From Promethearchaeota archaeon (GTDB lineage Archaea > Asgardarchaeota > Lokiarchaeia > Sigyniarchaeales > SOKP01), in contig JAUWGH010000003.1 in NCBI GenBank assembly GCA_030606485.1, positions 248,001 through 312,000 of the forward strand: a DNA stretch of 64,000 nt. Reading direction: 5' to 3'. How positions within the stretch are numbered: position 1 is the first letter of the stretch; each line of letters opens with the position of its first letter. Below the pieces are notes generated by a model, which was given only the letters and a program-made list of their open reading frames with translations, was not told where the DNA came from and ran no database searches. Made by a program: the position numbers and the translations under genes. This document shows, in pieces, positions 34,190-42,614 of this stretch.

Positions 34190-35677
34190 TCATATTATTT
34201 CTTTAGAACGTCCGGTTTTTTTATCAATTTTAAAATAGCGATATTTAATATTATTTTTAGGTAATGTTCCAATTCTTGCTATTTTATTAGTAATATAATC
34301 CGGGAATAAATATTTTGATAATTGTACTAGAGTTTCTTTAGTCTCAATACAATTCAGCAACTTCAAACTCTCACAAGAATAGAAAATCTCAGAAACCAAG
34401 TCAAAATTGACATCTTCTGTGAATTTTAAAAACATTAGATTTGTGTATATCTTTTGGATTATACTCTCTAAATAATTAGTATTTTCTAATACTTTTAAGG
34501 AATCTCTCATGTAATGTATAAAAAGTGTGTAGTAAGTTGCTTCGGAAGATAAAGGACCATTTGGAAATTGTTTTACACCGTTTTTGTTTATTCTTTCGTG
34601 AATAACTGATAAGATTCTTTCGATATTTTTAATCTCCAATTTTTCTGGTAGATTTAAAAGAGCATAAATTTTTATAATAACGGCAAGTTTGCTGGTCTCC
34701 ATTAGTTTTAGATTATCAATAGCATAAAACTCCTCTTCTTCTTCTTTAATTAATTCCTCAACGAAACTTGGCTCTATATAATCATATACAATTTCACAGG
34801 CTTTTAAAAAATAATATATTTGATCAGTTTCTTCAATAAGTGGAGTATAAGTTTCTTCAATAATGGAATCATAAATTTCATCTAAAAAATTTTGAATTTT
34901 CTCTTGATCTAAGTTAATATTCAATTCATTTGCCATAAAAATTCCACAATAATAAATCTCTGGACTAGTTAAGGTTACAATTGGGGTTCTAATTAACCAT
35001 TTATTCAAATTATTTTTAATAAATGTTCGAATATGAGTGAAATTAAAATTGTTTTGAAGGTTAAAGAAATCAATAATACGATACAATAAATACATTAATT
35101 GTAATTTTATTTCTATTTTTTCAATATCTTCCAAACGCTCAATATTTATCTTATTTTCACAGAACTTTCCACATACACTATCTATTAAGCCGATATATTT
35201 CTGAAAATGTTCAATTTTTTCTGAGGCACTTAAATCTTCCTTTAATTTATTTAAATTTAAAAATAAATCTAATGGAATTAATTTTAAATTTTTTAATTTC
35301 AAAATAGTTTTAGACCCATTAATTCCGCCAATATAAAAAATAAGTATTTCTAAAAAAATTTCATTTAAAAGAGGGATAATTTTTAAGTTAAATAAATCCA
35401 AGGATGTCTGGACATTTTCTCTATATTGGGATTCAAAATATAATTCTTGAAATTTATTGCTAAGATATTCAGGATCAATTCCAAAATTAATTAATTCATG
35501 AGTTAAAACATTTATAATATCAGCTAATATATGCAGAATTTCAATTTCTTTTAAATTATCATCAGATAATAAAGATATGACAGATTTTCGTAAATATCTA
35601 TCTATTTTGTCGTAATAAGAAAGTAATTCTTCTTCAAAATATAGATCTAAAATCCGAAATATGCCTTGAAAAAGCAT
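34190..35677 (-). CDS. Uncharacterised alpha-helical protein, possible alpha/alpha-toroid
   Basis: 495 residues, almost all helical, Leu/Ile/Glu/Lys-rich, without membrane segments or signal peptide. The C-terminal half has recurring helix pairs with Tyr-rich turns (SPEIYYCGIFMANEL, TDQIYYFLKACEIVYDYI, SSEATYYTLFIHYMRDSL, INKNGVKQFPNGPLSS) that recall the repeats of prenyltransferase/terpenoid-cyclase-like toroids, but the Zn ligands or DxDD acid motifs needed for catalysis are not evident. It is divergently transcribed from the ATP synthase operon (141 bp between starts). Function unknown; an association with ATP synthase is suggested only by position. Confidence 0.6.
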   Translation of the reverse strand: MLFQGIFRILDLYFEEELLSYYDKIDRYLRKSVISLLSDDNLKEIEILHILADIINVLTHELINFGIDPEYLSNKFQELYFESQYRENVQTSLDLFNLKIIPLLNEIFLEILIFYIGGINGSKTILKLKNLKLIPLDLFLNLNKLKEDLSASEKIEHFQKYIGLIDSVCGKFCENKINIERLEDIEKIEIKLQLMYLLYRIIDFFNLQNNFNFTHIRTFIKNNLNKWLIRTPIVTLTSPEIYYCGIFMANELNINLDQEKIQNFLDEIYDSIIEETYTPLIEETDQIYYFLKACEIVYDYIEPSFVEELIKEEEEEFYAIDNLKLMETSKLAVIIKIYALLNLPEKLEIKNIERILSVIHERINKNGVKQFPNGPLSSEATYYTLFIHYMRDSLKVLENTNYLESIIQKIYTNLMFLKFTEDVNFDLVSEIFYSCESLKLLNCIETKETLVQLSKYLFPDYITNKIARIGTLPKNNIKYRYFKIDKKTGRSKEII

Positions 35678-35818
35678 CTTGAAATATTTTATTAAACTCT
35701 TTTTAATTTATGTAATAGTGAGAAAATTATATATTTTTTTATTAAATAAAATAAAAAAAGTTAAATTTCAAAAGTTATTCCTTTTTTCTTAACTAAATTA
35801 ATATAATTTTATAGAACA

Positions 35819-36202
35819 ATGTTAAAACTTAGTGGAAAACACAAATTTTTTTTATTAATTGGAGTATTTCAAATAGTTTTATTTTTTATAGTATTTTTTT
35901 CTGTAAATGGAATTCTAACCGTTTTCGGTCAAGAAAGTTCAGATACTACTTTGTCTTATTATAATTCACCAACTGCACAGATTTTAGCAATTTCAGCGAT
36001 GTTATCTGTAGTATTTTCTGTATTTGCAGCTGCTTTCACGATAAAAACAGTTGGAACTGCGGCTATTTCTGTCTTAACTGAAAGAGAGGCTGGTTTTTTT
36101 AAAGCATTTCTAGTTACGGCCTTGGGAGAAGCTCTAGCTGTGTACGGCTTAATTTTAGCATTACTATTATGGACAAAGATACCTTATCCACCGACTGCAT
36201 GA
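35819..36202 (+). CDS. atpK: A-type ATP synthase subunit K (c-ring proteolipid)
   Basis: 127 residues. A first hydrophobic segment (about 8-40, FFLLIGVFQIVLFFIVFF) is followed by a spacer and then the classic two-helix hairpin: AISAMLSVVFSVFAAAFTIKTVGTAA and, near residue 105, GEALAVYGLILALLL with the ion-binding Glu. The first segment could be a cleaved signal peptide or a real extra helix; family members with a single hairpin often lack it. The residue after Glu is Ala rather than Ser or Thr, which leans towards H+ rather than Na+ use, but only weakly. First gene of the ATP synthase operon; membrane rotor. Confidence 0.85.
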   Translation: MLKLSGKHKFFLLIGVFQIVLFFIVFFSVNGILTVFGQESSDTTLSYYNSPTAQILAISAMLSVVFSVFAAAFTIKTVGTAAISVLTEREAGFFKAFLVTALGEALAVYGLILALLLWTKIPYPPTA

Positions 36203-36250
36203 CATAATTAATTTTATTTTTTATCAAATTTTAACGGTCTTGAGATTTGA

Positions 36251-37282
36251 ATGAGTATTATCATCAATGAGTATTCATATATATATATTAAATTATCTGG
36301 GCTTAGGAATTTCGTAATTGAAGATTTTTTGTATGAAGATTTTGAAAAAATTAAGGATATTCAAGAATTAATTAATTTCATATCTCCTTATTTTCCGAAC
36401 GTTAATTTTATTAGTTTTACGATTGAAGAAATTGAGAACCAACTTTATAACTCATTTTTTAAAATAATTGCAAAAATTTTTTTATCCTCTCCACAAAATA
36501 TGCGAGAATTTTTGAAATCTTATATTTTAAAATTTGAGATTGATAATATCAAACAGATTATACTTGGAATTATTTTACAAATGTCTAAGGAGGAAATTAA
36601 GCAAAACATAAATTTCGTAGTTGAAGATTATTTAGAACACAGAGAATTTATTGAAAAATTAGTTGAAATAACAAATTTGGATGAAATACAATTTTTAATG
36701 AGAGAAACCCATTATAATCAGATTATTAGAGAAGGTCTAAATTATTTTAAAAAAACTAATGAAATTTTTGTATTAGAATCCTTTTTGGATAAATTTTATT
36801 TTGAAAACTTGAAAATTCAGAAAAAAAAATTGAAGAAGGCAGAAGAAAGAATTATTGGGGCTTTTATTGACTTCAATATTGAATTGTATAACATAAATTT
36901 ACTTTATAGAGGTAATAAAAACAAGATTAATAAAGATTTGTTGGAACAATTTATTGTCCCGCATAAATTTTTTTTTAATGAGGGGCATTTAAACCATCTA
37001 TTAAATATAGAAGATCCCAATCAATTTTTGAAATATATAAATAATCAATTATCTAAAAATCAAGATTTAAAAAAAGATTTTCAAGAGATTAGTCCAAATA
37101 ATAGCAATCCAATATTAACAATAAAAAATCTATACCGAAATCATTTTTTTAATAAATTTAAACATTTGATAGATATAAAAGATTCCAGTATTTATCAGAT
37201 ATTAGAATTGTTAATTAAAAAAGAAATGGAGATTGAGAAAATTATAAAAAAAACGGTTCAGATTCTCCATCAATTAGGATAA
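36251..37282 (+). CDS. atpC: A-type ATP synthase subunit C (rotor-stalk connector)
   Basis: 343 residues, the usual size of the V/A-ATPase C (d) subunit. It is helical throughout, with IDNIKQIILGIIL, YFEKL-like FLDKFYFENLKIQ and FIDFNIELYNINLLYRG resembling the triple-repeat family. The first helices (LSGLRNFVIEDFL) contain the conserved start after a short N-terminal tail. It links the central shaft to the c-ring. Sequence divergence is high, so assignment rests on length, pattern and position between subunits K and F. SD is weak (GAGAT at 36241). Confidence 0.75.
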   Translation: MSIIINEYSYIYIKLSGLRNFVIEDFLYEDFEKIKDIQELINFISPYFPNVNFISFTIEEIENQLYNSFFKIIAKIFLSSPQNMREFLKSYILKFEIDNIKQIILGIILQMSKEEIKQNINFVVEDYLEHREFIEKLVEITNLDEIQFLMRETHYNQIIREGLNYFKKTNEIFVLESFLDKFYFENLKIQKKKLKKAEERIIGAFIDFNIELYNINLLYRGNKNKINKDLLEQFIVPHKFFFNEGHLNHLLNIEDPNQFLKYINNQLSKNQDLKKDFQEISPNNSNPILTIKNLYRNHFFNKFKHLIDIKDSSIYQILELLIKKEMEIEKIIKKTVQILHQLG

Positions 37283-37320
37283 ATCAGTAATTAAAAAAAA
37301 ATAGAAAATGGAAGAACAAA

Positions 37321-37632
37321 ATGGAAATTTTCGTGTGGGTTAAAGAACTGGAAGAAAAATACCAGGATATAATACACAATGCAAAGAAAAAAATTGAAAA
37401 TGAAATTGAGACTATAAGACAAAAAAACTTGGCATCTCTTAAAAAAACCACTGTTAAATTGGAAAAAATAAGGCGTAAAACCATTAATGCGGTAAGAGAA
37501 AATCTAAATAAAGAAGTATCAAAATGTTTTGAAAGAGAAGAAATATTATTTAAAGATTTAGAGAAGCTATTCGAAGAGAATAAGGAACGAATTACAGAAG
37601 AAGTAAAAAAAAGGATTGGAATTAATTTTTAG
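37321..37632 (+). CDS. atpH: A-type ATP synthase subunit H-like peripheral stalk coiled coil
   Basis: 103 residues, nearly all charged coiled coil (IIHNAKKKIENEIETIRQ, KTTVKLEKIRRKTI, LEKLFEENKERITEEVKKRIG). This is the pattern of the H (G) subunit that pairs with subunit E to form the peripheral stalk. Individual motifs are not conserved enough for certainty; position in the operon supports the call. It normally lies at the operon start but here follows atpC. Confidence 0.68.
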   Translation: MEIFVWVKELEEKYQDIIHNAKKKIENEIETIRQKNLASLKKTTVKLEKIRRKTINAVRENLNKEVSKCFEREEILFKDLEKLFEENKERITEEVKKRIGINF

Positions 37633-37652
37633 AGTAAATGAGTTAAGAGAAT

Positions 37653-37961
37653 TTGGGTAGAATTTTTGTGTTAGCTGAAGAGGAAATTGTAATCCTTTTC
37701 GGATTACTTGGAATTGAGGGAATTATTTTGGAAAATCCTTTAGAATTTTATATTGAATTTGAAAAAGTGATTCAAGATCCCCAAGTTGAATTAATTATTA
37801 TCTCAGAAAACATTTTTGAGCAAAATTTACAACTTTTATTAGATTTTAAAGTTTCCAGAAATAAGCCAATAATTATTGAAGTTCCAAATTTTATTAAAAA
37901 AGAGAAGGGAGAAGATCTAATAAGAAAATTAGTTACAAAATATTTAGGAGGGCGCTTTTAA
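37653..37961 (+). CDS. atpF: A-type ATP synthase subunit F
   Basis: 102 residues, TTG start. The CheY-like pattern of subunit F is visible: GRIFVLAEEEIVILFGLLGIEG, a helix, VELIIISENIF, then RNKPIIIEVPNFIKKEKGEDLIRKLVTKYLG. Family members have about 100 residues. It sits on the central shaft with D and C, modulating ATP hydrolysis. Stop overlaps the Shine-Dalgarno AGGAG of atpE at 37961-37965. Confidence 0.8.
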   Translation: MGRIFVLAEEEIVILFGLLGIEGIILENPLEFYIEFEKVIQDPQVELIIISENIFEQNLQLLLDFKVSRNKPIIIEVPNFIKKEKGEDLIRKLVTKYLGGRF

Positions 37962-37965
37962 GGAG
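37961..37965 (+). promoter_or_regulatory. Shine-Dalgarno deciding the atpE start
   Basis: AGGAG lies 9 bases before the ATG at 37975 but only 3 before the in-frame TTG at 37969, so ATG is preferred. Confidence 0.55.
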
Positions 37966-37974
37966 ATATTGGAT

Positions 37975-38697
37975 ATGAATGAAAAAGATTTAGATTTGAA
38001 TAAGTCATTCGGAAAAATTGGAATATTTTTAATGGAAAAGGCTCAAAAAGAGGTAAATAAATTTTTAGAAAATTCAGAAAAATTAAAAACTGAACTAGAA
38101 ATTAAATTACTGAAGAATATAGATAAAAGAAAGGTTAGGATGAGACAGGAATTTATTAATCAATATAACGAAATAATAAATAAATTTAAATCTGATTCAA
38201 TTCTGAAATTGAGAGAGAGCTTTCTTGAAAGAAAAAATGAAATTATTGATATTTTTAAAACTTTTTTATTAGATTCAATTAGAAAAGATATAGAAGCAAA
38301 TATCAAAAAATATCATGAGTTTTTAGGCATAAAGTATAAAGAAATGATGCCAATGATTAAAGAAGAGGCAACTTTTCTTAGCTTTAACAAGAGAGACTAT
38401 GATTTTTTTAAGAAAAATCCCGAATCTTTAAAAAAAATATTTTTAAAGAACTGTCAGATAAATAATAAAGTAATCCAAAGTATAGGAGGATTCGTAGCAA
38501 ATTCAAAGGAAGGTTTAATTTCTTTTGATTATACATTAGAAAATCTTATTAATAAGCAGATGGATTTTATTAATTTTGAATTCGAAAAATTATTTGAAAA
38601 GTTAGAGATTGATAAAATAGAATTTGAATGTGAGAATAAGATTGAAGAATTAAAAAAAAAAATTTTGAGGTTTTTGGAAGAATTTGACAAAATTTAA
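37975..38697 (+). CDS. atpE: A-type ATP synthase subunit E (peripheral stalk)
   Basis: About 240 residues. The N-terminal half is a coiled coil (MEKAQKEVNKFLENSEKLKTELEIKLL), and the C-terminal half is a globular domain with ISFDYTLENLINKQ near the end, as in V/A-ATPase E subunits. The ATG at 37975 is preferred over TTG 37969 because of Shine-Dalgarno spacing. It overlaps the TTG start of atpA by 14 bp, indicating coupling. Partner of subunit H in the stator; holds the A3B3 headpiece still. Confidence 0.8.
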   Translation: MNEKDLDLNKSFGKIGIFLMEKAQKEVNKFLENSEKLKTELEIKLLKNIDKRKVRMRQEFINQYNEIINKFKSDSILKLRESFLERKNEIIDIFKTFLLDSIRKDIEANIKKYHEFLGIKYKEMMPMIKEEATFLSFNKRDYDFFKKNPESLKKIFLKNCQINNKVIQSIGGFVANSKEGLISFDYTLENLINKQMDFINFEFEKLFEKLEIDKIEFECENKIEELKKKILRFLEEFDKI

Positions 38698-40489
38698 AGA
38701 TATTGGGCATATTTCGGCAATATATGGAACACTTTTAAACGTTAAGGGTTTTCAAAATATTAAAATAAAAGATCTTGTTAAAATAAAAAATAGTAATATT
38801 TTAGGAGAAATTATTAGAATTTTTCCTGATTATGCTGTAGTTCAATGTTTTGAAGATACGGAGAATATTAGTTTATATGAGGAAGTTATCAATTTAGAAG
38901 AACCATTATCAATGGAACTGGGCCCGGGTCTTTTATCAAATATATATGATGGACTTCAAAGACCATTAAATTTAATATATAAATCAGTAGGGAGTTTTCT
39001 ACAAAGAGGTGTAGAAGTTCCTCCACTCTCCCGGGAAAAAAAGTGGGAATTTTTTCCTTTAAAAAAGTTAGGGGATAAAGTAGTAGGGGGGGATGTACTT
39101 GGTGTTGTTCAAGAAACACATTTAATTAAACATAAAATTTTAGTACCTCCGAAAATATCAGGTAAAATTTCATTCATAGTATCTCAAGGAAATTTCACAA
39201 TTTTGGATAATATTTGCAAAATAAATTCTAATGGAAAAGATATTGATATCCAAATGCTACAAAAATGGCCTGTTTATATTAATAGGCCATATAAGAGTAA
39301 GTATGTATCTAAAAAACCATTAATATCTGGAATAAGAGTAATTGATTTTTTATTTCCAATAGCAATGGGAGGTGTTGTAGCTGTTCCAGGAGGGTTTGGG
39401 ACAGGTAAAACTATTATTCAGCATTCTTTAGCCAAATGGTGTAATGCAGATATAATTATCTTTGTTGGTTGTGGTGAAAGAGGAAATGAAATGGCAGACA
39501 TATTAAAAGAATTTCCCAAATTAATTGATCCAACTTCTAAAAGACCATTAATGGAACGGACTATTTTCATTGCTAACACATCTAATATGCCAATTTCAGC
39601 AAGGGAAGCAAGTATATTTTCCGGAGTAACTATGGCAGAATATTATCGCGATATGGGATATAATGTTGCAGTATTAGCAGATAGTACATCACGATGGGCA
39701 GAAGCTTTAAGAGAGATTTCTGGATTATTAGAAGAAATGCCCGCAGAAGGAGGTTTTCCTGCATATCTACCTAAAAGATTATCAGAATTTTATGAGCGTG
39801 CTGGAGTTGTGCAAACATTAGGAAATGAGAGAAGTGAAGGTTCTATTACTTTGGTGGGATCAATTTCTCCACCTGGTGGAGATTTCTCAGAACCCATAAC
39901 AAATACTACAAAAAGATTTGTACAAGCGTTTTGGGCATTAGATGCAACTTTAGCCTATTCTCGTCATTATCCAGCAATTAATTGGTTAGATTCATATTCA
40001 AATTATACAGAAAATTTAATTAGGTGGTGGAAAATAAAAGATATCGATTGGGAAGAAATTTCAATTGATTGGGAAGAATGTAGAAGTATAACCAATTTAA
40101 TTTTATCGAGAGAGAATGAATTAAAAAATATTGTACAACTAATTGGAATGGAAAATTTGCCGTTGGATCAACAATTGACATTATTTATTGCGAATTTAAT
40201 TAAAAATGCTTTTCTTATACAAAATGCATTTGATGAGATAGATAAGTTCTGCTCACCCCGTAAATTAATGAGCATGATTAAGTTAATCTTTATTCTTTAC
40301 AATAAAAGTAAAAATCTCATAAAAAGTGGGGGAATTATTGATGACATAAAAGAATTAGAAAGCATAGAAGTTCTTAATAGAATGAGATATTCAATTAAAA
40401 ATGAAAATATTGAAGAATTTTCTAATATAAAAAAGAAAATGATTAAAGAATTGGAAGAACTTGGTCGAAAATATGAGGAGAGATTTTAA
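38684..40489 (+). CDS. atpA: A-type ATP synthase catalytic subunit A
   Basis: 601 residues, full length. Includes the N-terminal beta barrel, the A-type non-homologous region (EKKWEFFPLKKLGDKVVGGDVLG), P-loop PGGFGTGKT near residue 236, the Glu switch region ERGNEMADIL, and SYSNYTENLIRWW. The P-loop differs from the usual GPFGSGKT (Gly in place of Pro, Thr in place of Ser), but Lys-Thr is intact. Catalyses ATP synthesis or hydrolysis at the A-B interfaces. TTG start at 38684 overlaps atpE; a later start is not supported by the family alignment. Confidence 0.92.
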   Translation: MTKFKDIGHISAIYGTLLNVKGFQNIKIKDLVKIKNSNILGEIIRIFPDYAVVQCFEDTENISLYEEVINLEEPLSMELGPGLLSNIYDGLQRPLNLIYKSVGSFLQRGVEVPPLSREKKWEFFPLKKLGDKVVGGDVLGVVQETHLIKHKILVPPKISGKISFIVSQGNFTILDNICKINSNGKDIDIQMLQKWPVYINRPYKSKYVSKKPLISGIRVIDFLFPIAMGGVVAVPGGFGTGKTIIQHSLAKWCNADIIIFVGCGERGNEMADILKEFPKLIDPTSKRPLMERTIFIANTSNMPISAREASIFSGVTMAEYYRDMGYNVAVLADSTSRWAEALREISGLLEEMPAEGGFPAYLPKRLSEFYERAGVVQTLGNERSEGSITLVGSISPPGGDFSEPITNTTKRFVQAFWALDATLAYSRHYPAINWLDSYSNYTENLIRWWKIKDIDWEEISIDWEECRSITNLILSRENELKNIVQLIGMENLPLDQQLTLFIANLIKNAFLIQNAFDEIDKFCSPRKLMSMIKLIFILYNKSKNLIKSGGIIDDIKELESIEVLNRMRYSIKNENIEEFSNIKKKMIKELEELGRKYEERF

Positions 40490-40492
40490 AAA

Positions 40493-41878
40493 TTGAGTAT
40501 TGTCTATAAAAGTATTAATCAAATTGAAGGACCTTTAATATTTTTGAAAAATAATCACAAGGTAGTTAATGGTGAATTCATAAGAATAAAATTAGAATCA
40601 GGAGAAGAGCGTAATGGAAAAGTCATAAAAATTACTGAAGAATTTATAATAATTCAGGTTTTTCAAGGGACAGATGGGCTTGCTTTAAATAATTCAGAGA
40701 TCGAATTTTTTGGAGAATCATTTTCAATTCCAATTTCAAAAGATATGCTTGGAAAAACATTTAATAGTTTAGGAAAACCTATAAAAATTGGCACCAAAGA
40801 AACAATTAAGACTGAAATAATTCCTATAACTAAAAAAAATATTAATTCAGGACAAATTAATCCATTTGCAAGAGATTTTCCAACGGAGGTTATCCAAACA
40901 GGAATCTCAGCAATAGATGGATTAAACACATTAATTAGGGGGCAAAAATTACCAATTTTCACAGGACAGGGAATCCCACATAATAGATTAATTGCGCAGA
41001 TAGTTTCTCAAGCAAAAGTTTTGACAGGAGAACCTTTTTTAATAATTTTTTGTGGAATTGGCATAATTTTGGATGATGCTATGTTTTTTATGAAGAAATT
41101 TTTAGAAAGTGGGAATATTCATAATATCATTAATTTTATCAATTTAGCGGATGATCCGACAATGGAAAGACTGATTATTCCGAGGGTTGCTTTAACTACA
41201 GCAGAATATTTTGCCTATGAGGAGGACATGCATGTTTTGGTTATAATGAGCGATATAACAAGTTATTGTGAAGCTTTAAGAGAAATAAGTTTAGCAAAAG
41301 GTGAAATACCGAGTAGAAAAGGGTATCCCGGGTATTTATATAGTGATCTCGCATCTATTTATGAAAGAACTGGAAAAATAAAAGATAAGAAGGGAACAAT
41401 AACCCAAGTTCCGATCATATCAATGCCAAATGATGATATTACGCATCCAATTCCTGATACAACCGGCTATATCACAGAAGGACAAATTGTTTTATCAAGA
41501 GTAATGAATAAGAAAGGAATTTATCCCCCTATTGATGTTTTATCTTCTCTTTCAAGATTAATGAAAGATACTATTGGAAAAGAACAAACAAGAGAAGATC
41601 ATTCAGACGTAGCTAATCAATTATATGCTTCTTATTCTGAGTATATAGACGTGAAATCATTACAATCAATAATTGGTGAAGAAAGTTTGACCGAAGATCA
41701 AAAGGCTATACTTAAATTCGGAGATTCTTTTGAAACTAAATTCATTAACCAGAACTTTAATGAAAATCGCACGTTTTATGATACATTAAATACTGCTTGG
41801 GAAATAATAAGTATTTTACCAAGAAGAAGTTTGATAAGAATTAATCCAAAATTTATTGAGAAATTTTATATAGGATAA
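40493..41878 (+). CDS. atpB: A-type ATP synthase regulatory subunit B
   Basis: 461 residues, family-typical length, TTG start at 40493 just 3 bp after the atpA stop. Diagnostic text: [13 protein letters not shown]-like [25 protein letters not shown]-like residues, and [29 protein letters not shown], unique to subunit B. The Walker P-loop is replaced (GQGIPHN), as expected for the non-catalytic subunit. It forms the A3B3 hexamer with AtpA. Confidence 0.93.
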   Translation: MSIVYKSINQIEGPLIFLKNNHKVVNGEFIRIKLESGEERNGKVIKITEEFIIIQVFQGTDGLALNNSEIEFFGESFSIPISKDMLGKTFNSLGKPIKIGTKETIKTEIIPITKKNINSGQINPFARDFPTEVIQTGISAIDGLNTLIRGQKLPIFTGQGIPHNRLIAQIVSQAKVLTGEPFLIIFCGIGIILDDAMFFMKKFLESGNIHNIINFINLADDPTMERLIIPRVALTTAEYFAYEEDMHVLVIMSDITSYCEALREISLAKGEIPSRKGYPGYLYSDLASIYERTGKIKDKKGTITQVPIISMPNDDITHPIPDTTGYITEGQIVLSRVMNKKGIYPPIDVLSSLSRLMKDTIGKEQTREDHSDVANQLYASYSEYIDVKSLQSIIGEESLTEDQKAILKFGDSFETKFINQNFNENRTFYDTLNTAWEIISILPRRSLIRINPKFIEKFYIG

Positions 41879-41885
41879 AAAACAA

Positions 41886-42560
41886 TTGGGAGGGATGATA
41901 ATTTCAATAATGATGCATGGATTTCAAAGACTTAAGCCCACAAAATCAAATTTAATTATACTAAAAAAAAGAGTAAAATTTGCGGAGAAAGGAAGAGAAC
42001 TACTTGAGATAAAAAGAGAGCAGTTAATCTATCAAATTAAAGATATTTGGGTTAAATACAAAATCTTAAGAGAACAATTTACAGATATGATGAGAGATGC
42101 ATATAGCACTTTAAATGATACATATATGGATATGGGGAAAAAGAAAGTCCGCACAATTCAAAATTTCAGTCAAATACATTTTCAACCAAAAATTACCACC
42201 AGTTTTTTTAACATAATGGGAATCATTACTCCTAAAATTAGTTCTGGTTTAGGAGAATTAGAAAAGCTTCCTAGCTATTCATTCAGTGATACTTCTCATC
42301 ATCTAGATACTCTTTTAGATAAATTAAGAGATATATTTGAAAAATTAATTTCACTTGCAGAACTTGAAAGTGTATTACTAAATTACTCAAAAAATTTTCA
42401 GAAATTACATAGAAGAATAAATAGTTTGGATAAAATTATTATCCTTGATATTCTAAATAATATAAAAAAGATTTCAGATATATTAGAAGAAAATGAAAGA
42501 GAAAATATGATTCGATTAAAAAAAATAAAGGAAATAATCGAGAGAGAAAGAGTCTTATAA
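41886..42560 (+). CDS. atpD: A-type ATP synthase subunit D (central shaft)
   Basis: 224 residues with the conserved RLKPTKSNLIILKKRVKFA and KGRELLEIKREQLI sequence at the N-terminus and a long C-terminal coiled coil. It forms the rotating shaft within A3B3. The TTG at 41886 is at the start of the open stretch, but several Met codons (41895, 41910 and 41913) are in frame and GGGAGG at 41888-41893 would favour a start near 41910 with MMHGFQRLKPTK. The exact start is therefore unresolved. Confidence 0.85.
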   Translation: MGGMIISIMMHGFQRLKPTKSNLIILKKRVKFAEKGRELLEIKREQLIYQIKDIWVKYKILREQFTDMMRDAYSTLNDTYMDMGKKKVRTIQNFSQIHFQPKITTSFFNIMGIITPKISSGLGELEKLPSYSFSDTSHHLDTLLDKLRDIFEKLISLAELESVLLNYSKNFQKLHRRINSLDKIIILDILNNIKKISDILEENERENMIRLKKIKEIIERERVL

Positions 42561-42614
42561 TTCAATTAAATCATCGATTAATGGAAGTGAATAAAAATTT
42601 TAAAATTAGAACAA

